Source: DATBLE01 sp963764565
GTDB lineage: Bacteria; Actinomycetota; Thermoleophilia; Gaiellales; Gaiellaceae
Reading direction: 5' to 3'
Length of the DNA stretch: 64,000 bases
Assembly: GCA_963764565.1 (NCBI GenBank)
Contig: CAVXTD010000002.1
Coordinates: 62,001-126,000 of the forward strand
The position numbers and the translations under genes are program-made. Positions 55,701-64,000 of the stretch are shown here, piece after piece. The notes beneath the pieces are model-generated. The model was not told the DNA's origin. It saw only the letters and a program-made list of their open reading frames with translations, and ran no database searches. Each line of letters begins with the position of its first letter. Position 1 is the stretch's first letter.

Positions 55701-58700
55701 GCGACCCTGATCGCGGGCACCGGCTACCAGTACGGCGACACGGACTTCATCGAGTACAGCGAACGCATCTACGTCGACTTCGCCCACCAGCTCCGGGTCG
55801 GTTCGGGCCCGGTGTCCGTCGGGCAAGCGCTCGTCCGCGCGAAGCAGAACTACCTGTCGACGACACCGGCGCTCGACGAGATCCACCAGAAGGCGTTCCT
55901 CGAGGCGACCCTGTTCGGGCTGCCGATGCTGAGCGTCAACCTGCCGCAGGGTCGCGTGCCGGCATCCTCGAGCTCGTCCATCGTCCGGATCCACCACCCT
56001 GGCGACGGGCGACCCCGGCCACTACCTCGGTTTGCGGGTCGCAAATATCACGGTCACGCCGAACCTGACCTCGAACGTCACCGGCCTGACCACGGTCGGC
56101 AGCGGCGCACCGGTGACCGCCTCGTACCTCTCGGGCACGAACGGGGTCATCTCGAACGCGTACCAGCCGGTGCTGCCGCTCGAACGTCGCAACGTCTCTT
56201 TTCCGGGGGAGGTCCTCCGCGGCGTCGCCTTCCGCGGCGGCAGCTGGACCGACACCTCCGGAGTGGTCCCGCTCATGGGCGCGCCTGCGACCGAGATTCG
56301 CGGCATCCAAGCCCCCTTCCAGTCCAGCGTCTTCTTTCCCGAAAAGCCCTGGAGCATCAACTACTTCGATGCGCTCGCAAGCGACGGCGGCGCCACCCGC
56401 CTGATGGTCACGCCGGCTCAGCACCGCTCCGACGGCCCCGGCGCGTCGACGAGCACCCGACGGCAGTTCGGCCCGATGGACTTCAGGCTCTACTACAGCA
56501 GCAACACGGAGACCGCCTCGGGCACGCTGCCGAGCACCCCGGCCCTCTCGGCGCCACCCGACATCGTCAGCGTCGAGTGGGCCGACGGCGGGTCGCAAAC
56601 GAAGGTCTGCGTCGCCGCCGGCGGCACGACTGCGGCGGGTGTCCAGAGCGTGTTCGTCACCTGGACCGACGCGTCGGGGTCGTCGGGGACGTGGCAGTCG
56701 GTCGACCTCACGCGGGGCGACTGCTCGACGGCGGACGGGTTCACGGCCGACTCCGCGCACTGGGGTGGAACGATCCCCCTCGGCGGGTCGGGCCTCGCCT
56801 TCATGGTGCAGGCCGTGAACGGTGTCGGCCTCGTCAGCCTCGACACCAACTTCGGCCGCTACTACCCCGGCGGCGCGACCGGCGACACCGGCACCTACCT
56901 GGAGTTCACGCAGACGCCGACCGGCACCACCGCCTTCGGCTCGAACGTGACCGTCGCCGCTCGGCTGAGGGACTCGTCCGACTCACCGCTCGCTGACCAG
57001 AACGTCACCTTCGACGTCGGCGGCCAGACGGCGACGGCAACGACGGACGCGCAGGGGATCGCCACCGCCCAGCTGACGCTCCGCATCCTTCCCGGCAACT
57101 ATGCGGCGAAGGCCCGGTTCGCCGGCGACGACAGCTACAGCCCGTCGGACGCCACCAGCGGCACGTTCACCGTCGGCCAGGGGCTCTCCTCGATCGTCCT
57201 CGCCGCCGAGGCGGGAGCGACCGGGGAGACACGCTTCGTCGCGCGGCTCTGCGCCTCGTCGTCGTGCACCGACAGCGACGCGCCGCTCTCGGAGCGGACG
57301 GTCACCTTCACCCTGAGCGGCCCGCTGGCGAAGACGGTGGCCGCGAAGACCGACTCCGCGGGCCGCGCGATCTTCTCCGCGTTCGGCCTCCCGGTCGGGT
57401 CGTACACCCTTGCGGCCGGGTTCGCGGGCGAGGCACCGGTCTACCCTGCCGCTTCCACCTCGGCCGGGTTCGACGCGACCTTCAACGACACGACGCCCCC
57501 GACGCTGACCGTACCCGCCGACATCACCAGGGCCGCGACCAGCACCCAGGGCGCGGTCGTCTACTTCAACGCGCAGGCGACGGACAACGTGGATCCGCGC
57601 CCCGTCGTCAGCTGCACGAAGAGCCCGATCACGCTGTTCCCGATCGGGACGACGACGGTCTCGTGTACCGCAGTCGACACGGCCGGTAACCAGTCGGCGC
57701 CGAAGACCTTCGGCGTCACCGTTCAGAGCTCGGCCATCGCGCTCGGGAAGACGTCGATCGGCGGGCTGACGCATACGCTCGGGGGGAACTTCCTGGAGGT
57801 CTCGGGGCGGTACACGCTGGCGTCGTCGGCGTCGGTCAGCACGTTGACCGGGTATCTGCGCGGTGGTGGCTCGGCGACGGCGATGCGGGCGGTCGTCTAC
57901 GCGGATACCGGGAGCAACCACCCCGGATCCTTGGTCGCGGTCTCGGCGGCGGTGACGATCGCGGCCGGGCAGGCCGCGGGCTGGGTCGATTTCCCGTTGC
58001 CGGGCTCGCCGATCCTGCCGGCAGGCGATTACTGGCTCGGCTACTGGAGCTCGAACTCGAGCGCAGTGGGGTATTACGCCGCGGTTGCGGGTGGGGGTTG
58101 GTATTCGCCGGCGCGGTATTCGGCGACCAGTGATCCGCCGGCGAGTTTCGGCAGTACGGGCGATTCGATCCAGTACTCGCTGTATGCGACGCTCGGCACG
58201 GGCGCGCCGACGCCGCCTCCTCCCCCTCCACCGCCTCCGCCACCGTCCGGGGACACGGTCGGGAAGACGTCGGTGGGAGTGTCGACGCACGCGCTCGGGG
58301 GGAGCTTCGTGGAGGTCTCGGGGCGGTACACGCTGGCCTCGCCTGCGCTCGTGAGCAAGCTGACCGGGTATCTGCGCGGTGGTAGCTCGGCGACGGCGAT
58401 GCGGGCGGTCGTCTACGCGGATACAGGGAGCAACCGTCCCGGATCCTTGGTCGCGGTCTCGGCGGCGGTGACGATCGGGGCCGGGCAGGCCGCGGGCTGG
58501 GTCGATTTCCCGTTGCCGGGCTCGCCGACCCTGCCGGCGGGTGATTACTGGCTCGGCTACTGGAGCTCGAACACGAGCGCGGTCGGCTACTACGACACGG
58601 TCGCCGGCGGTGGCTGGTACACGCCCGCCGCGTACTCGGCGGTCAATGACCCGCCGGCGAGTTTCGGCGGCTCGGGCGACTCGATCCAGTACTCGCTGTA

Positions 58701-59733
58701 TGCGACGCTCGGCCCGGCCGAGCCTCCTCCGCCGCCTCCTCCACCTCCGGCGGACACATTTGGGAAGACGTCGGTGGGGGTGTTGACGCATACGCTCGGG
58801 GGCGCCTACGTGGAGGTCTCGGGGCGGCACACGCTGGCATCCACGGCGTCGGTGAGCAAGCTGACCGGGTATCTGCGCGGCGGCGGCTCGGCGACGGCGA
58901 TGCGGGCGGTCGTCTACGCGGATACCGGGAGCAATCATCCAGGGGCGTTGGTCGCAGTCTCCGGCGTGGTGACGATCGCAGCGGGCCAGGCGGCCGGCTG
59001 GGTCGATTTCCCGTTGCCGGGCTCGCCGACCCTGCCGGCGGGCAATTACTGGCTCGGCTACTGGAGCTCGAACACGAGCGCGATCGGCTACTACGACACG
59101 GTCGCCGGCGGTGGCTGGTACACGCCCGCGACGTACTCGGCGGTCAATGACCCGCCGGCGAGTTTCGGCGGCGCAGGCGATTCGATCCAGTACTCGCTGT
59201 ATGCGACGCTCGGCACGGCCGCGCCACCGCCTCCGCCGCCTCCTCCCCCGCCGCCGCCGCCGGGCGATACGTTCGGGAAGACGTCGGTGGGGGTGTTGAC
59301 GCATACGCTCGGGGGGAGCTACCTGGAGGTCTCGGGGCGGCACACGCTGGCGTCCACGGCGTCGGTGAGCAAGCTGACCGGATATCTGCGCGGCGGCGGC
59401 TCGGCGACGGCGATGCGGGCGGTCGTCTACGCCGACGACGGCAGCAACCATCCGGGCGCGTTGGTGGCGGTCTCGGGGGCGGTGACGATCGGGACCGGGC
59501 AGGCGGCCGGCTGGGTCGATTTCCCGTTGCCGGGCTCGCCGACCCTGCCGGCGGGCGATTACTGGCTCGGCTACTGGAGCTCGAACACGAGCGCGGTCGG
59601 CTACTACGACACGGTCGCCGGCGGTGGCCGCTATATCGCCGCTGCCTACTCGTCCAGCGCCGCCCCACCCGCCGGCTTCGGCGGCGGCACCGGCGACTCG
59701 ATCCAGTACTCGCTGTACGCCACCACCGGCTGA
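52757..59733 (+). CDS. Giant secreted C25 (gingipain-like) peptidase with FIPSA repeats, Ig-like, HYR and four C-terminal repeat domains
   Basis: About 2,320 residues over three frames, with indels near 53655 and 55990. Order: signal peptide (LVLLAATLTLTFSVGLASGA); a beta domain with VRKTFTLPDNAFRLHIAGTV; a Big_1-like Ig domain; a PPC-type domain (LPGETRWYKFHVTPDSQATV to YYIRVSGRNGANDPYSSFDV) interrupted by twenty five-residue FIPSA repeats; the C25 caspase-fold domain with catalytic His in LIFLAGHFSANDA and Cys in VFSAGCHSGYNIF; two more Ig-like domains; a HYR domain (PPTLTVPADITRAATS); then four GKTSVG domains separated by proline runs. It is extracellular and probably activated by removal of N-terminal parts. 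The ATG follows GGGGGGAGAG. It stands alone between the cNMP protein gene and a DUF72 gene. Confidence 0.8.
54196..54495 (+). repeat. Twenty tandem 15-bp units encoding FIPSA
   Basis: Exactly 300 bp. Fifteen units encode FIPSA and five are variants (FTPSA, YSPSA twice, FIASE, FIPST). Units 3-9 (54226-54330) are seven identical copies of TTCATCCCCTCCGCG. Tyr-starting units come at positions 11 and 16, and the next residue after unit 20 is again Tyr, giving a 25-residue spacing. Confidence 0.95.
57745..59730 (+). repeat. Four tandem copies of an approximately 165-residue domain
   Basis: Copies start with GGGAAGACGTCG at 57745, 58261, 58762 and 59275, so the spacings are 516, 501 and 513 bp. 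Each has LTHTLGGxxxEVSGRxTLAS, TGYLRGGGSATAMRAVVYAD, GWVDFPLPGSPTLPAGDYWL and GDSIQYSLYATLG. Proline runs of about 8-11 residues join them. Long DNA stretches are identical between copies, which indicates recent duplication or gene conversion. Confidence 0.92.
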
Positions 59734-59758
59734 AGGACGATCAACACTTTCCGGCGTC

Positions 59759-60451
59759 GTGACCGAAACTGCCGCCCGCCGCGCATACCTCGGGACCTCC
59801 GGCTTCTCCTACCCGACCTGGAAACCCGGGTTCTACCCGGCGGGGACGCCGCCAAGGGACTTCCTCCGGGCCTACTCGGCGCGGCTGCCGTCGGTCGAGC
59901 TGAATGCAACCTTCTACCGGCTCCCAGCCGAGGAGAGGCTGCGCGGCTGGGCCGAGCAGACCCCGTCCGGCTTCCGCTTCGCCGTGAAGATGAACCGGCG
60001 CGTTACCCACTTCGGCGACTTGTCCCTTGTCGGCACCTTCTGCGAACGCGTACGCGCGCTGGGCGACCGGCTCGGCCCGATCCTTATCCAGCTCCCGCCT
60101 ACCCGGCCCCGCGACGACGGGTGGCTCGAGCTCATGCGGGCGTCGCTGGATCCGGAGCTCCAGTACGCCTTCGAGTTCCGCAACGACTCGTGGGTCGGGA
60201 TCGAGGGCGTCCAGGTGGTGGGCTCACTCGACGGCGACGCGCCGTTTCGCTATCTGCGGCTGCGCGAGCCGCCCTACGACGAGGCATCGCTGACGGGGTG
60301 GGCCGACCGGCTGCGGCCTCTACTCGACGACGGAATCGACCTCTACGCCTACTTCAAGCACGAGGACGAGCCGACCGCGCCGGAGTACGCACGACAGCTG
60401 CTCGCGCTCCTGGAGGGTCAACCGGCCCGAGAAAGGGAAACGCCCGCGTGA
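59759..60451 (+). CDS. DUF72 family protein (YecE-like)
   Basis: This protein of about 230 residues has a TIM-barrel fold. Family marks are LGTSGFSYPTWKPGFYPAGT, RLPSVELNATFYRLPAEERL, FRFAVKMNRRVTHFG, GPILIQLPPTRPRDDGWL and the C-terminal DLYAYFKHEDEPTAPEYARQ. The biochemical role of DUF72 proteins is not established. The GTG at 59759 gives VTETAARRAYLGTSGF. It begins 25 bp after the giant peptidase gene, so they may share a transcript. Its stop codon lies in the loop of a strong hairpin. Confidence 0.9.
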   Translation: MTETAARRAYLGTSGFSYPTWKPGFYPAGTPPRDFLRAYSARLPSVELNATFYRLPAEERLRGWAEQTPSGFRFAVKMNRRVTHFGDLSLVGTFCERVRALGDRLGPILIQLPPTRPRDDGWLELMRASLDPELQYAFEFRNDSWVGIEGVQVVGSLDGDAPFRYLRLREPPYDEASLTGWADRLRPLLDDGIDLYAYFKHEDEPTAPEYARQLLALLEGQPARERETPA

Positions 60452-60458
60452 GCGGGCG
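60441..60458 (+). terminator. Hairpin at the end of the DUF72 gene
   Basis: A perfect stem CGCCCGC/GCGGGCG encloses GTGA, so the TGA stop of the DUF72 gene sits in the loop. No T-run follows. It probably ends or stabilises the transcript before the tRNA genes. The next 156 bp up to the tRNA hold no feature I can name. Confidence 0.55.
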
Positions 60459-60614
60459 CCTCCAAGCCGGTGGGGTATGTGAGGGGAGATCCGGCTCGCT
60501 CAGCATGCACCCGACGGAGATCACGGGCATGCCCCTGGAGGGTGATCTTGCACTGCCCCGGAAGGGGGACGGCCGGATGAGCGAGAAGAACCGTTCGCTA
60601 CGATGCGATGCTCC

Positions 60615-60705
60615 GGAGAAGTGGCCGAGTGGCTGAAGGCGGCGCCCTGCTAAGGCGTTATGTGGGTAAACACCTGCATCGAGGGTTCGAATCCCTCCTT
60701 CTCCG
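60615..60705 (+). tRNA. tRNA-Ser(GCU)
   Basis: The acceptor strands GGAGAAG and CTTCTCC pair fully. The anticodon loop CTGCTAA gives anticodon GCT, a long variable arm follows as in class II tRNAs, and the T loop is TTCGAAT. The discriminator is G and no CCA is encoded. Confidence 0.95.
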
Positions 60706-60877
60706 CTTTCTTGGCCCCGGAAAGTCCGGCCACGCCTCCGGCGCGTCCGATGACTTTCCGGCGACGGGTTCGGCTTCCTGCCGTTGCGTGCCGCGCCCGC
60801 CTTGTCGGTCGCGGCGGCGGAGCGACAAGACCTCGGCAGTCAGCCGGCCGTCTGCGCCGCTAGGCTGAGCCCGCATC

Positions 60878-60966
60878 GGAGGGGTGGCAGAGCGGTCGAA
60901 TGCGGCGGTCTCGAAAACCGTTATCCGTCGTTAGGCGGATCGAGGGTTCAAATCCCTCCCCCTCCG
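60878..60966 (+). tRNA. tRNA-Ser(CGA)
   Basis: The acceptor strands GGAGGGG and CCCCTCC pair fully. The anticodon loop TCTCGAA reads anticodon CGA, the variable arm is long, and the T loop is TTCAAAT. The discriminator is G and no CCA is encoded. It lies 172 bp after the first tRNA-Ser. Confidence 0.95.
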
Positions 60967-61367
60967 CCTCGAGGTAAGGGAGTGTTCGAGGTTTGAACCT
61001 GGAACATTCCTGTCAGTCCACCAGGGCCTGCTACGCCTGAGCTTCGAAGCGGCGGGGCCGCGGGACATCGGCGCCGACGAGCTCGGCCGGCCAGACCCAC
61101 TCGCCCTCGCGCTGATGCGGCGTGCGTCGGAGGAACCGATTGATGATGTCCATCCGGGCGTAGTCGATACCGCCCATGGCAGCGACCCTGTAGCGGACAG
61201 AAGCACGGTGTTGTTCATACGCCCAGCATGCTCCGGCTGGCCGTCTTGGCGAGCCGAACGTCGGCGGCGTGTGGGGGAGCATTTCCTGAGGCTCGATCCA
61301 CAGCAGGTGCATACCAGTCTCTCGCTGGGAGGCAGCGGCCGTGTGGCCGGGCGGACGCCGAGGAGGC
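60967..61367. other. 401-bp region between tRNA-Ser and hicA
   Basis: A small palindrome (GGTTTGAACC near 60994) and the segment GAGGTAAGGGAGTGT follow the tRNA directly. A minus-strand frame from about 61240 to 61031 (MGGIDYARMDIINRFLRRTP, ending RPRRFEAQA) has a start codon and reasonable composition but no recognised family. It could be a small gene downstream of hicA. Confidence in it is low. Confidence 0.3.
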
Positions 61368-61592
61368 TCAACACCTTCGTGGTGCAGCGGAACCTCGGCC
61401 AGCGCGGCCCACTCGGTGGCGGATGCCGAGGTCGCGGCAGATCTTCCGCGCCAGCCCAAAGGCGATCTCGCGGTGCCGAGGCATGGCAGCGGAGCGCTCG
61501 GAGTCGAAGCCCCAGAAGCTGTGGTTGCCACCCTCACGAAGCAGCCCCGCGCCGTGCGCGCGCAGGTGTCGTTCCAGGTCTCGGCGCTTCAC
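61368..61592 (-). CDS. hicA: HicA-type mRNA-cleaving toxin
   Basis: The protein has about 74 residues. The HicA double-stranded-RNA-binding-like fold is shown by MKRRDLERHLRAHGAGLLRE, the catalytic His in GGNHSFWGF, and MPRHREIAFGLARKICRDLG. The GTG start overlaps the stop of the hicB gene (GTGA). In known systems HicA cleaves mRNA and HicB both blocks it and represses the operon. The order here is antitoxin first. The tail after DLGI is longer than usual and may not be conserved. Confidence 0.85.
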   Translation of the reverse strand: MKRRDLERHLRAHGAGLLREGGNHSFWGFDSERSAAMPRHREIAFGLARKICRDLGIRHRVGRAGRGSAAPRRC

Positions 61593-61816
61593 GCGCCGAT
61601 AACGAGCTCGAGCGGCTCGCTATCGGCGGCGAGGCCAGCGGAGTGCTCACCGAAGCGGAGCTCGAGCATGCCGCGCAGCGCATCGATCACATTCTCGCGT
61701 GCCTCCTCTCGAGTCTTCCCCTGGCTGTGAACGCCCGGCACCTCGGGGAACGAGGCGATGACCCAGCCATCCTCGCCGGGCTCATAGACGATCGTCAGCT
61801 GAAGAGACTCGCTCAC
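61589..61816 (-). CDS. hicB: HicB-type antitoxin
   Basis: This protein of about 75 residues is the partner of HicA. The degenerate RNase H fold is evident from LQLTIVYEPGEDGWVIASFP, EVPGVHSQGKTREEARENVI and DALRGMLELRFGE. There is no C-terminal DNA-binding domain, so autoregulation would need another mechanism. The GTG at 61816 (VSESLQLTI) is chosen because the family starts there. A longer upstream reading has no support. Confidence 0.87.
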   Translation of the reverse strand: MSESLQLTIVYEPGEDGWVIASFPEVPGVHSQGKTREEARENVIDALRGMLELRFGEHSAGLAADSEPLELVIGA

Positions 61817-62179
61817 TGTTGAAACGGTACCGCACCCCGGTGCTCGAGGAGTCTCGCAAGAACCCACCACTCCCCTCTGGGGGTTCAAACGTTGTTCCAC
61901 CAGGGCCGCTTAGAGGTAAGGGAATGTGTCGGGTTTCCGAAACCCGTGCGGCCCGTAGGTGGCACAGGGGTCAGTGAGCTATCGGCCGCTGAAGAGCGGG
62001 CGCGCTGCACAAAGGCGGCTGCTTGCTCGGGATGCGGAGCGCACGCTCGGCTTCGGAACCGGCGCGGCCACTCCGGTCATATGGCACGACGGTGACCAAT
62101 CCAGAAACAGCCATTCGCTCAGGCTATGGGACGCGCGCAATAGCGGACCTTGTGACGCTCGGGCGCCGTATCAAGGTGT
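61817..62179. other. 363-bp region between hicB and the Tat-exported protein gene
   Basis: It contains GGGTTCAAAC (61878), CCACCAGGGCC (61896) and GAGGTAAGGGAATGT (61914). All three also occur, with small changes, around 60944-61029 beside tRNA-Ser(CGA). A hairpin GGGTTTC-CG-GAAACCC lies near 61932. No gene is supported. Confidence 0.45.
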
Positions 62180-63146
62180 GTGGATAGGCGTCAGTTTGTA
62201 CGTCGAGGTGCCGAGGGACTGGTCGCGTTCGCGGCGGGGCGCGGTCAGGCGTGGGCGGTGGGTCGGCGACCGGTGGCATTGGTGACGGCGGATCTCGAGT
62301 CGCGGTTGGTGGCGGTGGACATCGCCCAGGGCAAGATTGTCGGGTACGTCTCAACGCTGCCGTTCCCTCGCAGCATCGAACGCGTGGGGCGAGCATGCGG
62401 TCGTCGCACATCCGGAGCCTGGGGTTGTGAGTGGTTGTGGACGGTACGAGGTTGTCGGTCGTGCATGTTCTTGTCGGGGGTTTGGTGAGCCGCGGTATGC
62501 GGCCACTCATCCAGATGGTCGGATCGCGTTTGTCAGCGACGCGGGGCGTGGCGAGATCGTCGCTCTCGATGTGCTCCGTGGCCGCGTCGTTGGTCGTGCG
62601 GGGGTGGGGCCTCGCGCCCGGCATGTGTCGGTCAACGATTCCGGCCGATCGCTTGCGGTCGTTCTTGGCTCCAAGGCAGAGGTGGTAGTGGTCGTCGATG
62701 TCTCGAGGCCTGCGAGTCCGAGGCTTGCGCACCGCTTCAGGCCGCCGTTTCTTGCCCACGATGTTGGCTACGCGCCTGACGGCCGCCACTTGTGGGTGAG
62801 CTCAGGCGACCGATCCGAGCTCGCCGTCTATGAGGCAAAGAAGTCACCGACTCCTGGCGCGGCCCTCCGGTGATTGGCCTTTTGAGCCACGTGGACATTC
62901 TCTGATGCGTCCGCCTACGTGACCAGTGGTTGGAGCGGGACGTTTCGTGTCCACGCCCTCGATGGTCGCCCCGGTGTGAGCACGCCGGTGCCGGTTGGGT
63001 CGTACAACGTGCAGCAGACGTCGGGCTGGGTACTCACGCCGTCGCTCGGTCACGGCGAGTTGTGTGTGCTGGATGCGCGCGGCCGCTTGCTGCGCCAGGT
63101 GAAGGTCGCGCGGTCCGCTCATGACGCGTGCTTGATCAGCGGCTAG
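62180..63146 (+). CDS. Tat-exported beta-propeller protein (YVTN/lactonase-like), frameshifted
   Basis: About 320 residues. The GTG start gives MDRRQFVRRGAEGLVAFAAG, with a twin-arginine motif and a short hydrophobic region. Propeller blades follow: PVALVTADLESRLVAVDIAQ, EPRYAATHPDGRIAFVSDAG, RGEIVALDVLRGRVVGRAGV, HDVGYAPDGRHLWVSSGDRS and GHGELCVLDARGRLLRQVKV. Indels lie near 62385, 62455 and 62870. The stop codon overlaps that of the convergent gene. Proteins of this kind bind ligands or act as lactonases, and which applies here is unknown. Confidence 0.72.
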
Positions 63147-64000
63147 GGCAGCACCAACCCGTGATAGTGAGATTGCCGCCTTCGATTGCCGGGAGATATT
63201 CGAAACGGCTTCGAGTCGGTGCGTGCCGGTTGCATTGACGAACACCCACTGGTTGGCGTCGGGCCAGTCAACCAGGAGCCAATGTCCGTCTGGTGACCAG
63301 GTGACGGTGTCGAAGCGGCCGGAGCCTGCGAATGCCCGTTTTACTGCTCCGCGGAGGTTGGTGGCGTCGAGCAGGAGCAGTTCGTTTTGGCGCAGAAGCG
63401 CGAGTCGGTTGCCGGTCGGGGCATAGGCGGCGTCGATCACACCTTTGGTTGAACCGGACGGCGGCCGGGGTCGGGCGGTCGGCGGCGAACAGGACGAGCC
63501 TGTCGCGGGTGACAAGGAGAAGGTGTTTCCCGTCCGGTGCCCAGAGCAGCTTGCGCGGGTTTGGGTAAGGGGCCGAGCGCCAGAGGAGGGATCCGGCATC
63601 CGGGTTGTAGAGATACACGCGGCTCCCTGTTGTTGCGTAGGCGAGGAGCCGAGCGGCGCCTGGCTGCCAGGCAGGGGCGATCGGTGCTGCGGCAGGCAGG
63701 CCGCCTGCCTCGATGTCGCCGGTTCCGTCGCCTGCAACGACGTGCAAGCGCCTGCCGGAGAGGTAGGCGATCCGTTTGTCGGTCAAGGTGCCGCCCCAGC
63801 GGGCAAGCCGCGGGTGGAGGCGGGCGAGCTTCCAGCGGATCGTCCCCCCGGGTGTCAGGGCAACGAGCTCGTTCGCGCGCGAAGCGACGACGAAATGCCC
63901 AAAGGGCGACCAGGACGCATCCTCGAAGTCACCGAGGCGGCGGATCGATCTGTCTTGCGCGATCACCCACGCTCCGGTTGATGAGCTCGCAAGGAGCCGG
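63143..64000 (-). CDS. TolB/WD40-like beta-propeller protein (5' end outside window)
   Basis: The reading frame is open to the window edge, entering with LLASSSTGAWVIAQDRSIRR. Blades are FEDASWSPFGHFVVASRANE, PIAPAWQPGAARLLAYATTG, RKLLWAPDGKHLLLVTRDRL, GVIDAAYAPTGNRLALLRQN and DTVTWSPDGHWLLVDWPDAN. After one indel near 63195 the end reads YLPAIEGGNLTITGWCCP. An indel near 63445 also breaks it. It converges with the Tat-exported propeller gene and both may be exported. Its function is unknown. Confidence 0.72.

Noticed and set aside
53628..59451. Very long minus-strand frames opposite the giant peptidase gene
   Set aside because: They are Arg-rich low-complexity readings typical of antisense frames in GC-rich genes, while the plus-strand domains are clear.
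60459..60614. Possible small RNA (signal recognition particle RNA) between the DUF72 gene and tRNA-Ser
   Set aside because: A CCGGAAGGG string is present, but the conserved SRP domain IV bulges around it are not, and no convincing long hairpin forms by eye.
61890..62180. A promoter or integrase gene in the gap before the Tat-exported protein
   Set aside because: No -10/-35 pair or recombinase motif could be seen; only short repeats and a hairpin are present.

Overview
The window is very GC-rich DNA, packed with genes on both strands and using many GTG starts. It looks like a chromosome segment of an actinobacterium of the Thermoleophilia type (Solirubrobacterales/Gaiellales-like). This is an inference from gene content: Ig-like secreted proteins of the APTIDGTPQKGETL type, an F420-type luciferase-like oxidoreductase, Fe/Mn-SOD, ThyX, a MptA-type GTP cyclohydrolase, C+ type L28 with two CxxC pairs, and a soluble-adenylyl-cyclase-like regulator. 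No plasmid or phage backbone is visible.

Sequence quality is uneven and affects every call. From 1 to about 28 kb almost every gene is broken by several one-base insertions or deletions, roughly one per 100-300 bp. From about 29 kb on, most genes are intact and indels occur only every few kb. The conserved protein sequence resumes in the next frame each time, so I treat these as probable sequencing errors and annotate genes across them. The change in quality falls near a truncated recG and a small accessory pocket, so a join between two sequences at about 27.7 kb cannot be excluded.

Layout. 1-4.6 kb: a NarL-type two-component pair, then a MacB-like ABC exporter (ATPase plus FtsX permease). 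4.7-9.1 kb: a membrane glycosyltransferase, a luciferase-like oxidoreductase, an ECF sigma factor with a membrane partner, and two coupled secreted proteins. 9.2-16.3 kb: a cell-surface polysaccharide block (flippase, methyltransferase, family 2 glycosyltransferase, two PMT-like transferases, SanA-like protein). 16.3-19.7 kb: the riboflavin operon ribD-ribE-ribBA-ribH. 19.8-27.7 kb: Ser/Thr kinase, rpmB, FakA-like kinase, universal stress protein, APC permease and recG, which is cut off. 27.7-29.8 kb: an accessory pocket with a RES/Xre toxin-antitoxin pair, a transposase remnant, a secreted protein and the 3' half of a tRNA-Gln. 29.9-31.1 kb: an operon of a degenerate anti-sigma-like protein, a sigma region-4-only protein and an intact RsbW-like kinase.

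31.5-48.4 kb: Ig-like secreted protein, hypF, aminotransferase, rsgA, a PAS histidine kinase, SGNH hydrolase, asparaginase, Fpg/Nei glycosylase, a second histidine kinase with a degenerate ATPase domain, mptA, a repeat microprotein, clpS, plsY, sod, an ECF sigma/anti-sigma pair and thyX. 48.5-52.6 kb: a cyclase/AAA/TPR protein facing a cyclic-nucleotide-binding protein, which together suggest a cNMP signalling unit. 52.8-59.7 kb: one giant secreted C25 (gingipain-like) peptidase with a 20-unit FIPSA repeat set into a PPC domain and four near-identical C-terminal domains; this is the most unusual locus here. 59.8-64 kb: a DUF72 protein, two tRNA-Ser genes, a HicBA toxin-antitoxin pair and two convergent beta-propeller proteins, the last running off the window.
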